64,000 nucleotides of DNA, from positions 277,079,930-277,143,929 of the forward strand of contig JARYHS010008074.1 in the NCBI GenBank assembly GCA_031002005.1. The letters are read 5' to 3'. Both the position numbers and the translations under genes were made by a program. Origin of the DNA: Vandiemenella viatica (lineage: Eukaryota > Arthropoda > Insecta > Orthoptera > Morabidae). Under the pieces are notes generated by a model, which saw nothing but the letters and a program-made list of their open reading frames with translations, was not told the origin of the DNA and ran no database searches. Below are positions 34,229 to 46,760 of this stretch, piece after piece. How positions within the stretch are numbered: position 1 is the stretch's first letter; each line of letters starts with the position of its first letter.

Positions 34229-36644
34229 TAGGGCTGTTGATAAACTATCGATATTATTTTTTGGAAAATATCGATATTTGTGAGTGATATTTTTAGGACG
34301 ATATATCGATATTGAAATCTGAATTATTAAAATAAGTTATCGTTTTCCGTTTTCCTCATAGAAGATTTCAAGTTTTTACTGGGGTACATGCAATAAATTT
34401 AATCATAGATTTTTAAGAAGCAATGAAAATGTTTTAAATCTAGATGATTAAATAAAATTCTTAGCGCCTTATTTCCAGCTCTGAGTTGGTGCTTCTGATT
34501 AATTACGATCTGAGCAACAAGCAGAGTAAAAAAGAGGCCAGCTATTAATGCTCATTCAAGATGTCAGCATTCGTTCAAATTCTTGTCTGAACATTTTCAA
34601 AAATTATTTAAATTTGTCTTGAGTCTAAGCAAAAGTACTAGCATTAAAAACTAATCGTAATTTGCTAGATATGGTAGTTATCCACAGTTATATACGCTCG
34701 TATTTTGCGCGAATTGGTTACATCTTGTCCTATATCAGCAAAAGCACGTCACAGCCAGTTTAGTTATACCACTATTATATCTATTAAGAGAAGAAATAGA
34801 TGAAAAAAACAAACATCTACCGCTTTGGATTGTCTTTGCAGAGCGTTTTCTTGAAAAGTAATAATGATAAATTGGTGCCTATAGAACACAATATTTCACC
34901 TCAGTTGCGAATATAGAATATATTTTCGGGGGGGGGGGGGGGCAAGATTAATGTAAGGTTAGGTTAAGTAATTTTAAGTAGACACCCCATGACACTTTAT
35001 GTCAGGTTTGCTGCTCGTATTCAGATGGTAATTTGCGCCGAAAGCCCCTTTTACTTTACCGAGATCACGTTTCTTTACTGTTCAACTTAAATCATAAAAA
35101 ATATATCTATTTTTAAACAAACCAAATGATGAAAAGATCTCGGTTACTATTATTTCAAGCATTGGTCAAGATTTTAATAATGTCTCATCTGTAAACACTT
35201 ATCCGAACTAAAAAGAGTCAAATACGCGATTTTGATTATCGTGTTTGGAGGGATTCTAGCTGTACATAATGTTTTGTTTTGTCATGGATGTATAAATTCC
35301 TAAGACCTCTATTTTTTCTTTTTATATACACATGGATATATGTGTTTTATCAACTATCATTCAAATGACTATTTTCAGTATCGTTTTGGAAAGGCCTTAA
35401 AAGAAGGTTTAATAAATGCAATGTCAATGAAAATGCAACTAAATTTGTTTTATTAATCGTTTATCCAACTGACAATAAAAAGAATACAATAAAAGAAGAA
35501 CAAAACTAACAAAAAGGAACTTCAATTTTTATATTTATCAATGATTACAAAACAAAGTCTAGGTTTCTTGGTACACTTGCAAACGTATCAAGAACTTCAT
35601 CACTAACTATATTGTCTCTGTAGATAGAAAGAAAAGCAAGTCCTTAAGCCTACTTTCAGATGTGCTGTTCCTTAAGTCTTCAGTCCTCTCAGGCTGGCGA
35701 AAGTTCTCTCTACGCTAGCGACAGAAACAGGAAGAACTGCGAGTATTTTCAGAAGGGTATAAATGTTGGGGAAGAAAGTCTTGTGTCATGTTTTTAGAGA
35801 ACTTATAGCCGTTTTTAGAAGATTTGAAAGATTTACCTGACTCCACTTTTCTTTCCATAACATAAACTCACTTCACACTATCTCATTATGTGAAAAATCT
35901 TCTTCATAGAAACTAAAAGCAGCCTCCAATGAACCGAAATCTGTTATCATACACAATTGTGGAAGGATGTTTTGTAAAGATGCAACTGTTTCCTTGTGAG
36001 ATTCAAAGCGTTCTTTCAGTGAATCACAAAAATCGTCCAGGTATGGCACATAAACAGATCGTCGATAGAATTCTTCTTCTGTGGTGTAAAGGACGTTACT
36101 ACGTGCTGTTTGAAGACGGCAAATTCTTGGAATCTCTTCCTTAATGTCAAGTTTAGCAGCGAATGACTTTATTTGATTATACAAGGCTTTAAATGAGTTA
36201 TCAGCATTTGCCCTCTCCTTCGACAAAAGGTGTAACACACTCGTAACATTAGTCAAGGCCTGTGGAAGATCTATATTTTTTCTTTGAAGCTGCTCAAATA
36301 AGTTAGGCGTGGTTGATAGCATCCGGCTCAAAACAAAAAGATTAACAAGGAATGCAAATTGACTAATAACACTGCTTAGAGTGTGAGACTTAGAAGCTGA
36401 GTCACTGAATTCCTCTTCTATTTTGCAAAGGGAGAGAAAGATAGGTTCCAAAATGTCTTTAAATAAAATTACTGAGTCGTGTCTTTCTACCCATCGGGTT
36501 TCGCACAGTGAAATAAGTTTCTTTTTCTTTTGTTCTGGACAACATTCAGAGGTCGTTGATTTCAATATTTCTGTTCTTTTTGCTGACATATGAAAGAATC
36601 CACAGATTTCTTTTATGACACCCATACAGTTTCTTATAGAAGGT
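34229..36644 (-). mobile_element. hAT element, 3' half, running into assembly gap
   Basis: The 3' end reads TAGGGCTGTTGATAAACTAT from 34229, followed by repeated ATATCGATAT motifs, a hAT-style terminus. Transposase coding lies at 35580-36644 on the minus strand and is cut by the N run. The stretch 34350-35570 is AT-rich with a G run (34929-34942) and no coding; it is the 3' untranslated part. Confidence 0.6.
35580..36644 (-). pseudogene. hAT transposase, C-terminal half (ZMYM1/THAP12-like)
   Basis: A 250-codon open frame (36625-35873) includes LISLCETRWVERHDSVILFK, the conserved 'C.TRW..R..A' block of DUF4371-type hAT transposases, followed by a helical insertion domain. Beyond its stop, further minus-strand sequence to about 35580 (LFLSIYRDNIVSDEVLDTFA) is the hAT C-terminal dimerisation motif region. 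The N-terminal zinc finger and first catalytic residues would lie in or beyond the gap at 36645. It is the longest unbroken transposase frame in the window apart from artefacts across the N run. Confidence 0.8.
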
Positions 36645-37644
36645 NNNNNNNNNNNNNNNNNNNNNNNNNNNNNNNNNNNNNNNNNNNNNNNNNNNNNNNN
36701 NNNNNNNNNNNNNNNNNNNNNNNNNNNNNNNNNNNNNNNNNNNNNNNNNNNNNNNNNNNNNNNNNNNNNNNNNNNNNNNNNNNNNNNNNNNNNNNNNNNN
36801 NNNNNNNNNNNNNNNNNNNNNNNNNNNNNNNNNNNNNNNNNNNNNNNNNNNNNNNNNNNNNNNNNNNNNNNNNNNNNNNNNNNNNNNNNNNNNNNNNNNN
36901 NNNNNNNNNNNNNNNNNNNNNNNNNNNNNNNNNNNNNNNNNNNNNNNNNNNNNNNNNNNNNNNNNNNNNNNNNNNNNNNNNNNNNNNNNNNNNNNNNNNN
37001 NNNNNNNNNNNNNNNNNNNNNNNNNNNNNNNNNNNNNNNNNNNNNNNNNNNNNNNNNNNNNNNNNNNNNNNNNNNNNNNNNNNNNNNNNNNNNNNNNNNN
37101 NNNNNNNNNNNNNNNNNNNNNNNNNNNNNNNNNNNNNNNNNNNNNNNNNNNNNNNNNNNNNNNNNNNNNNNNNNNNNNNNNNNNNNNNNNNNNNNNNNNN
37201 NNNNNNNNNNNNNNNNNNNNNNNNNNNNNNNNNNNNNNNNNNNNNNNNNNNNNNNNNNNNNNNNNNNNNNNNNNNNNNNNNNNNNNNNNNNNNNNNNNNN
37301 NNNNNNNNNNNNNNNNNNNNNNNNNNNNNNNNNNNNNNNNNNNNNNNNNNNNNNNNNNNNNNNNNNNNNNNNNNNNNNNNNNNNNNNNNNNNNNNNNNNN
37401 NNNNNNNNNNNNNNNNNNNNNNNNNNNNNNNNNNNNNNNNNNNNNNNNNNNNNNNNNNNNNNNNNNNNNNNNNNNNNNNNNNNNNNNNNNNNNNNNNNNN
37501 NNNNNNNNNNNNNNNNNNNNNNNNNNNNNNNNNNNNNNNNNNNNNNNNNNNNNNNNNNNNNNNNNNNNNNNNNNNNNNNNNNNNNNNNNNNNNNNNNNNN
37601 NNNNNNNNNNNNNNNNNNNNNNNNNNNNNNNNNNNNNNNNNNNN
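36645..37644. other. Assembly gap (1000 N)
   Basis: Exactly 1000 N. The round length suggests a placeholder scaffold gap. The sequence on its two sides belongs to different elements, so their true distance is unknown. Confidence 0.99.
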
Positions 37645-40600
37645 ACTATTTGCAAACAGACAGGAACAATGCCAAACCTTATGACTTGTTAAAATGCGGC
37701 ACATCGCCGTCTGCACAAACCTCCTCAACAAAAACTACATTTACCACATTTACCACACCATCACCTCCTACTACTTCTCAGACAATTCACGTATATATAC
37801 TAGAAGGAATGTTCCCTGAATACACCAATAGTAAAACTTTAACCAAATTCATAAAGCGCCACATACCAAACATATCAATCCAACAACTCATTCGCACAAA
37901 AAACGGAATCATTATCAAAGCAACAATACAAACCTCTTTAAGCTAATTAAAAACAAAATTGGCCTAACTTCCTTTGACGACAATGCTACCTTAACCCCCC
38001 CACCCACTTAAACAACCAACCCCACCTAAGAGACCTCCAACACTCACAGCCGTCATCCACGCGGTAGATCCATCTATCACCGAAGAAGAAGTAGTCACAG
38101 AGCTAAACTCAACACGCAGACCTAAATGTACCTCAGAAGCAGAAATAACTTTGGGCCCACCTACATGATCAGAGTCCTAACATAAGATCCATCAACAATA
38201 GACCACGCATTGGGGCCGCGATCCTCCACGAAAAACACATAGTGGAAACTTCAAAAACTCCCTCTCGCCAACCTACTAGATGTGACCGCTGCTTACAATA
38301 CAACGACCACCTCATGCAGAACTGTAAAAACCCTTCTATTTGTCACCACTACAAAGAGAATCACTTCCTAAAATCCTGCCCTAACCTGCAGAAAACACCA
38401 ACCTGCAACACATGCAGTGAACACCACCTACCTACTCCACCAAATGCAAATTCAAACCAGCCCCCATCAAACCTGAACTCACTGTACCCCTCCGACCCAT
38501 TCACCAACTCCATTCGCCGCCCACAAACCATAGAAGATATCCAACGATTCATTATCTATCATTGCTTTGAAATATCTAAACCCCTTCTCGTGAGATCACA
38601 CACTCGCACAAATATCTATCGCAGCCCGAGCAGTTTTTGGAATTCACAAAAATGCCACCTATTCCCACAAAAACGCCCACTTCCAATTCCTCGCGCTAAA
38701 AACCTTCGTATAAGCGCCACACCCCACACCGAAAAACCCAAATATGCCTCTTTTTCATTACATTTTATTTTACAACATCCATTCACTCCTACCAAGAAAA
38801 ACCTTCTCCTACATATCCTCACCATACATGATACCCAATGCCTCAAGTTAAACGAAATCTTCCTCCAACCACATCATCAAATTCGTATGTCCCCTTATCA
38901 ACTCACCAGATCCGACAACACTTCAAGTAGCGCGCGCGGAGGTGTCGTCATTGGCTATAAAAATCATATCTCCACCCAAATACACCTACCCCTCAATCAT
39001 CCATCTGAATATGTCATCGTACAGCATTCCTAAAATCCCTCACCGACCCCGCGTTCCACTCCCAATCAATTTCATATCCTACATAGATAATCACTACAAC
39101 TCATATATCATCATGGCAAACATCGATATCCATAGTCGCACCCAACAAGAACTCCATCAAACCTTAGCAACCATGAGAGGTGACATCATTAACATCCCAT
39201 CACCCACGCGCCCTGAATCAAACACAATCCCTGATACAGTTATAGCCTCCCCAAATATCCTAACCCGCATCACCCATCATGTTCTCGATCCCATTGGCAG
39301 TGACCTCCCGATCATCCTCTCCATCCAACACAATGCCCCTAAGACCCCACGCCCACCCAATCCTACACCCCACCGATACATCATAACTACCGCAATACCA
39401 ACTTGAATAACTACAGAAAATTCATCGATGACCAAATAGACGCAGTCAAACCAAATAACACCGACGCTGACAGCCTACTTAAAACCACCAAATACCTTCA
39501 ACACACCATCATAGATGCTACTGACGCTCACATCCACCTGACTCCTATCACCCTTCAGAACCATCACAACCAAGACGGGCACTCCAACTCCTTCATCTCT
39601 CACGTCGCATCTTCCGCACTTATCAACGCACCCTCGATCCATCGTACACCGTCAGCTCCAATGAACAGTCCGTAACTATATAACCACCACAAACGACGCA
39701 CTTGGAGGGACACCTGCAACCAGCTAAATAAAAAGTATATACAGAACTCCTCACAATACCGGTCCACCTTCCGACGCATAATTGGTCTCAAACCCGCCAC
39801 CACCTACCCCCTCTTCTACAATAACCTTCCTGCACTTGATAACACCCAAAAACCAAATCTCTTCGCAGACCAACTCCAAACCATCCATACCACATCAAAT
39901 GACCCCCGATTTGACTACGCTGACTCCGCCATAATCGAACAGCGTGTCGACCCGCCATACTACCGTTCAAACCCGATTTCAACTACATCCAAACCGTCAG
40001 CCGCACTGGGCTTAACACCCCCATCACTACTAACGATATCCTATCTGTCCTTCACACCAAGATAAATACAGCTCCTGGCCCTGACTCCATCACATACAGA
40101 CACATCAAAAAAGCACCCAGCTCCTTCCATCAACTCCTAGCCCACCTGTATACAAATACCATATACTTCGGCATCTACCCTCGTAAATGGAAATCCTCAA
40201 AAATCCTCATGTTTTCCAAACCAAATAAGCCATAATCAGATCCCAACTCATACCAGCTCATCAGCCTCATCTCCGTCTTTAGCAAAATATTTGAAACTGT
40301 ACTATCAAAAAGAGTCCACCAACACATATTTAACACTCACTCCTATCCCCAGGCCAGTGAGGCTTCCGCCCAAAACTATCCACCAAGATCAACTCCTCAA
40401 ACTAGTATACCACCACATCAACACCCACCGGTCCGCAATTCTCTTCCTGTGAGACATGGAAAAAGCTTTCGACCAAGTATGGCACACCAGACTCATTTTT
40501 AAACTGCAAACCTTCGCCTTACCACCACCTACATACAATAGCCTCCTTCCTCACACACGTACCTCGTTTGTAGCCATAAATAACTTCTTCTCCCTACCGC

Positions 40601-41527
40601 AGGTGTCCCCCAAGGATACGTATGCTCGCCACTCCTATACCCGCACCACCTACATACATCCTCCAATATGCCAATAACATCGCCTACCTAGCCATGTATA
40701 AATCACTACAACAATCGCAAAAATCCATACAGACAGAACTGGAACAAATTTATACAATGGTGCAACCGCTTGAGGTGAATCATAAATTCTAACAAAATCC
40801 AAGCCATCATTTTCGGAAAGACAAGCAGAAGATACCACTCACCGACTTCAAAATTACCATCTACAATCATCCCAACCAGCAACAACCCCCTGTTAAATAC
40901 CTAGGCATCACCTCGACCAACATCTAACCTAGACACCCCACCTTAAAACGATCATCAGCAAAGCAAATATCCGACTCAACCTTCTTAAACTACTCCTGGG
41001 GACTCCGCAAACGTTAAGAACAACACCTACAAAGCCTTCCTCCGCCCCATCCTCACCTATGGTCACCTCTCTTGGTTATCCTCTCCCGACCGCTTCTACA
41101 ATAGACCTTAAATTATAGAGCGACATGAACTCCGAATCACCTACCGTTTCCGACTGCCATCACCCGCCCACCTATTTTACACCTGAATAAAATTTCCCCA
41201 CACCCTGATCCACTTAGAATCCCTCCGCATAAAATACGCAATAAATAGTTTCCATAACAACAATCCTATAAATCTAAACCTAATCACTGAACCCCATCAC
41301 CTCCCCACTTTCTACAAACAAGTACCACCCACACTCCACCTCCAACATCCTTATCCTAACCCAACACATAGTCCGACCACCACCAATACCTGACCAAGAG
41401 AAGCGATCCAAGTTTATATCCTACCCTTTAACCGATTATCTGAAAACCATCATCTGTAAACCTGCTTGAAATGTTGTAAAAAAACTAAAAATAACAGCAT
41501 TTGTTCATGTAAAAAAAAAAAAAAAAA
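37645..41527 (+). pseudogene. G-poor, A/C-rich jockey-like LINE (gag, endonuclease, RT, poly(A))
   Basis: The 5' end lies in the gap. ORF1 remains: a gag RRM-like part (37645-37946), then CCHC knuckles (38280-38420: CDRCLQYNDHLMQNC, CHHYKENHFLKSC, CNTCSEHH). Endonuclease remains: LTRSDNTSSSARGGVVIGY (about 38898-38958) and a damaged NIDIHS site at 39118-39138. RT remains: INTAPGPDSITYRHIKK (about 40059-40110), NSYQLISLISVFSKIFE (40243-40293), DMEKAFDQVWHT (40454-40490). It ends in a poly(A) run at about 41511-41527. Base use is extreme: in 39361-39420, for example, I count 20 C and 4 G. Many stops and frameshifts; inactive. Confidence 0.8.
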
Positions 41528-41930
41528 CAGAAAAAATTCTATTGTTATATGACATTGTAACATTTATATTTTACGTTTTCATCAATTGTAAAATATGTAT
41601 CTTTAGGCTAAAGAGCATAATTTGTATGCTGCTACCCCGACTTCCCCCACCAGGGGAAGGAATGAAACGATAATAAGTAAGAAGCAGTTCTGCCCTAGAA
41701 GAAGACCACAGAAGAATGGTCGAAACACCGGCTACACGAAACATGACCGCGGCGTCATTCGGACAGCCAAGAATCAACTGAGTTACTGGCCGTGGAAGCC
41801 TACGATTACACTGAATAAATGATTTTCTTTCTCTTATCTGTCTATCACCCCTCCCCACTATTAAGTAATATCTCACTCAATCACAAATACGACAAAAATC
41901 AATTCACCAGATTAGATGTAAAATTTTAAC
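41528..41930. other. Repeat-like 3' UTR sequence, no gene
   Basis: Contains GGTCGAAACACCGGCTAC-type sequence (about 41718-41735) usual in insect LINE 3' regions, but no coding part to assign it to. Confidence 0.35.
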
Positions 41931-42365
41931 TTCCGCCCTACCTGTACCCATCACTGCCCTACCTTAAATTCAACTCTAGCTACGGCCCAGTATACGAGGT
42001 GCATGTAGCATGTCCACTGATGGGAAAGATTTCTCCTGTGGTTAGACTGGAATAAGTTGTGGTGGCTGGATGTAAGCTGAAAGTTTTGCAGTAATGTCTG
42101 TTGCATGGAATAGACACATGTAATAGTTTGGGGAAATCCAAAGGAGGATATTTGTGGACCGATATTCTTCAGATTTGATGGTCTGCCGAAACATGTGCAG
42201 GAGAGGAGACGAAGGTGGGAGGAATTTAAAAGAATTCTGTGGAAGGTGCACATTTCACGTAAGGGACGTAGGAAGTCATGCACACGTTGCAGGACCTGGT
42301 TAGTGGTCTCAAGACCAGGAGAGAATTGGGTTACAAAGATAGGGCTCTGGTTTGGAGTTTAGAGG
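41931..42365 (-). pseudogene. Second fragment of a G-poor LINE, reverse orientation
   Basis: The plus strand here is G-rich and C-poor, so the minus strand has the same A/C/T-rich composition as the element ending at 41527. Minus-strand frames (42283-41951) contain HLRLLSCTCFGRPSNLKNIG and stretches reading as degraded LINE coding sequence. No diagnostic RT motif survives, so assignment rests on composition and position. Confidence 0.4.
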
Positions 42366-42411
42366 AAGAGAGTAATAATGTGAGGGGTGCGTGGCAGAAC
42401 CATATTATATA

Positions 42412-43640
42412 TATGACCCATGCGAAAATTTCGCGAATGCAATGAATAGTAAGATTGGGGGTTTGCAATAGGATGAAAGAAAAACCGCCTCATTTGTTAC
42501 AATCATTTATTTGTTTAGTGTAATAGGTACGTAACAGATGGTTTACACTATTGATGTAGTTCATTAATATCTCTGTTATATGCGCTATTGTTATCTATTG
42601 GCTCAGCTCTGAACTCTCTCATATGCGCAGTTATTACATTTGCCCTTTAAGGGTCAAATTCTAAAAAAAATTTGTTCTTAATTTAGAATGTTACCTGAGT
42701 GTGGACCTTAATCATTTAATGGAATCTCATTTATCGATTTCGGTTAGGTATCAATAGAGATAAATGGCTATGGAAATAATGATACTTTTATCCTTGCTGG
42801 GTCGAATTCCGAAAAATTCCGTTCTTAAGATATGATGTGACCAAAGCAGAGACTTTAGCCTTTAATGTGATAGCTCAATTATCTATTTCGGTTAGATATC
42901 AAGGGAGATATATAGCTCGTGGGAAAAAAAAGTGTTATGGAAATAATGGTAATTTTGCCCTTTTATGGTCGAATTCCAAATAATTCCTTTCTAATATTAT
43001 TTGATCAAAGGGGAGACCTTACTCTCATAAATAATACCTCAATTCCCAATTTCAGTTAGATATCAAGGGAGATAAATAATTTGTGACAAAAAAATACTTT
43101 GTCCTTTAAGGATCAAATTCGGAAAAATTCCTTTCTAAAAAATGACGCGACCATGATGGAGACCTTAATCTTTAAAATGATACATAATTTAATTATATCG
43201 ATTAGATATCATAGGAGATAAATGGCTCGTGACACAAAAATGCGTTGTAGAAATATTGATACTTTTGCCCTTTAAGTGTCTAGTTCCGAAAAATTATATT
43301 CTTAAAATTTGACTGACCAAAGCAAAGACCTTATCACTAAAATAATACCTCATTTCTCGATTTCTGTTAAATATCAAAGGAGATAAATAGATAAAAAAAA
43401 TACGTTATGGAAATAATGATAATTTTGCCATATAAGGGCCGAATCCTAAAAAATTCTTTCTTAAAGAATGATGTGACCATGATGGAGACCTTAATCTTTA
43501 AAATGATACCTCATTTGTCTATATCGGTTAGATATCAAGGGAGATTAGTGGCTGGTGACAGAAAAATGCGTTGTAGGATTACCCACGCTTTTGCCCTTTA
43601 AGGGTCTAGTTCCGAAAAATTCCATTCTTCCTTCCGTGCC
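42412..43640 (+). repeat. Satellite-bearing interspersed element, copy 1
   Basis: The head GACCCATGCGAAAATTTCGC (about 42414) is followed by about six diverged ~155-170-bp monomers. Each has CATTT(A/G)TC...TCGGTTAGATATCAAGGGAG, TGGCTCGTGAC, a TTTGCCCTTTAAGGGTC core and a TTCCTTTCTTAAAAT-like stretch. Monomer starts are near 42728, 42877, 43040, 43186, 43352 and 43513. No dimeric higher-order pattern in this copy. Confidence 0.8.
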
Positions 43641-46530
43641 CCCCAAGGAGAATTAAAAATTTGAATCGTGATGTCCTCGTGTACTACCAGAACACCAGAG
43701 GACTAAGAACTAAACTAAATATTTTTCTAACTACATCAGACAGTTGTCAGTATGATGTATGTATCTCAGAGTCGTGGCTTTATTCATCCATTAGGGATGG
43801 TGAACTAGTTGATAATAGTTATTCCATTTACAGGAAATGACTCAATGACTAGCACTCATCAGCGTGGTGGTGGAGTTTTTATTGCTGTAAAGCGTTGTAT
43901 TACTGTTGGACCAGTTGCAATAAATTATGATCATTTAGATAAATTTTTGTCAGAATCAAAGGTCATGGTGTCGACATTATTGTCAGATGTGAATACATTC
44001 CACCACAGACTTACATTGATATACACTCTACTCATCTGGAAACCATATCCTACATCAGAAATAAGTATTTGTAGCTTACCACAAGTAGAATTTGAAACAT
44101 TGGTGAACGAGAAATTTCTTCTTTCTGGATGCCTTCAACTTAACAACATTCACAGCGATCATGGTCAGATACTGGATTTGGGCTTTAGTGACCTGGATGA
44201 TATAGGACAGATATCACCCTGCGTTAGCTGCGCTACTCAAATTTCAAGTAAATCTGAAACCAAATGATGCACCTACTTGTGTCTAGAGAAGTGTCGACTT
44301 TGCTGCCTTGAATAAATACTTTATTGGTATCAATTGGATAGATCTATATAAACTGGACAGTATCGATGACAAAGTAAAATGGTTTAACGAGATAGTTTAC
44401 ACAGGTATTAATAAGTTTGTCCCGTTGCGCTTTAAGAAAAATGCTATTTATCCATGTTGGTTTTCCAAGGAACAGATATGCAAAATGAAACAGAAAATAG
44501 AAATTAAAGGAAGAGAAAAACCATCAGTAATTATACTGCCTTTATTAAATTACGAACTGAATGTAAAAATCTAAGTGAATCCTGATCTTGACAGAATTGA
44601 AGAACATTTGAAATCGACACTAACAAAGTTCGGAGTTTCATTAAAAATAAACGACCCAGTGATGTTAACATTCTTTCGCCCGTGACATGGAACGGCGCGA
44701 CTGTGAGTAATGGTATTGAAGTCAGCAATTTGTTCGCATCATACTTTCAAGAGCATATACAAAGATCCATCGGATTGTCCACCTGCTCCTACTATTTATG
44801 ACAATAGCAGTAAATATCCAGAAACAAACATCTATAAATTTGAAGTCCATTTTGGTGATGTTTTTCGTGAATTCGCACAATCGAACGTTAATAAAGGGCT
44901 GGACCTGACCTAATACCCACATTCTTTTGAGAAATGGTGTTACTGGACTTTGTGAGCCTATCACTCACATCTTCAAAAAGTGCCTTGAAACAGGAAATTT
45001 TCCCTCAACATGGAAACTATCATACATTAGCCCCACACATAAATCAGGTGAAAAATCTGATGTCAGCAAATACAGGCCAATATTCATTCAATCATCACTT
45101 GCTAAGCTTTTGGAGAAAATCGTCCTGTCACAGCTTAGTTTTGCATTCAAAAATATCATAACATCAAAAGAGAATACATTCATTGACGGACGATCTACAT
45201 CAACTAATCTCTACCTCTGCGTTAACTTCATACTTAATGCACTGAATAAAGGTTAGGATGTGCACTCCCTATATACCGATTTCATCAAGGCCTTTGACAT
45301 GGTTACATAAAATTCTAGTTAGTAAATTATGTCATTATGGTATATGATCCAAAGCCTTGGGCTGGCTTCACTCGTATTTATCTGACAGGCGTTTACAAGT
45401 ATGAGTGAATGGTCATTTGTGAAATGAGTACACTGTTACCTCTGGTGTACCACAAGGTACCCATCTAGGACCTATCCTATTCAACATATTCCATAAATGA
45501 TACTGGTGAAAAATTTAAGTCTCAGTTTCCGCTATATCCTGATGATTTGAAGATTTTCAGAGCAATATACTGTGATCATGACATTGATATTCTATAGTGA
45601 GACATTTCAGAGTTAGAGGTATGGTGTCAGGTAAATAAGTTGCACCTTAATATTTTTAAAAAAATGTTTTATCTCGGTGTTTTCCTGACGTCACAACCTG
45701 CTGCCTATTAACTACCCATTATGTGATCAAATTGTGGAAATAGTTTACTCAATAAAATACTTGGGAGTCATAATTGATGGTAGGCTTACTTTCTCTGATC
45801 AAATTAACTACATAACTCTGCGATCATTTCGTGTCCTTGGATTCATATGCATATCTGGGAAAGAATTAAAAAACATAAATACACTGTTTCGACTTTTCTC
45901 TGGTTTTTGTCAAACCATTACTAGAATATGGTAGTATTGTCTGGTCACCATTTACAGATCAACAAATTAGCTGTGTCGAAAAAGTTCAGCGTAAATTCTG
46001 TAAGTTCCTGTTACACTATCCTCATGATGAAAACTTTACAGACATGTGTGATGTGTATCACTATTAAAACATTAACAACCTGCGAAGATGGAAGCAATTG
46101 ACAGACCTATGCTTTTTCTACAAAGTTGTTAATGGTCTTATTGATTCACCAGAAATACTAGAGCAATTCCGATTTAACTGCGTACAAGAAGACTGCTGGA
46201 TGCTGTAAAACCCAACAAAAACTATGTTGCTGTTGAATGATACCACAGAATAATAAATCTGGTTAACTCACATACTACCAACATCAACTTCTTTGGAGGA
46301 TCTCATGTTGGACTAATCTCCAACATTAAAAGACTTTTATGAATTATATAACCAGTACCTGGTTGATCGATTTTCGCTCGGCATCTTTCGATTTCTGTTC
46401 AGTATACAAGGTTTCATCAAAATCCTTAGATAAGTTTGTGAGAAATTAATTTTATCCATTTACATTTGCTCATATAATAGTATTAGATTGTACAGATTAA
46501 ATATACAGATAGTATAAAAACCTAACCTGA
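43641..46530 (+). pseudogene. CR1/jockey-like LINE (endonuclease, RT, C-terminus)
   Basis: The endonuclease starts with VYYQNTRGLRTKL (about 43681-43720), the typical opening of insect CR1/jockey endonucleases, then SESWLYSS (about 43770) and HQRGGGVFIAVKRCIT (43859-43905). RT follows: THIFKKCLETGNFPSTWKLS and KSGEKSDVSKYRPI (44967-45091), then TDFIKAFDM (45276-45302, motif A), SGVPQGTHLGPILFN (about 45440-45484, with a frame break) and YPDDL (45534-45548, in place of the usual YADDL). A C-terminal part with YSIKYLGVIIDGRLTFSDQI (45746-45805) ends near 46500. Multiple frame breaks; inactive. A fresh satellite-element copy ends just upstream. Confidence 0.8.
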
Positions 46531-46594
46531 AGGTTGGTTGGATCCTCCAGAAGGATGCATACTAAGCCATTGTATCAGAGGTATGACGGCTAAT

Positions 46595-46760
46595 TCATTC
46601 CCTGTAGGACTTACAATTTAACGTATATTCCGAACCACAGAACGTCCCAACGTAGTTCATATGATCAAATACAAACCTTAAAAATTCTTGCCCCCACCAG
46701 GATTTGAACACGGGATCATAGCCAAAATTTTTTGAGAGGTAGCGCAGAAACCATTATTCT
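46595..46760 (-). repeat. SINE-like repeat, family 2, copy 2
   Basis: Shares TTAACGT, CCGAACCACAGAACGTCCCA and a minus-strand B-box-like GTTCAAATCCTGG (complement of about 46697-46709) with 4150-4340. Reads as a tRNA-derived SINE on the minus strand; too damaged for a tRNA gene. Confidence 0.55.

Noticed and set aside
36546..37946. Four open frames of 364-443 codons
   Set aside because: They are open only because the 1000 N bases translate to X. The short real ends belong to the hAT (left) and the G-poor LINE (right).
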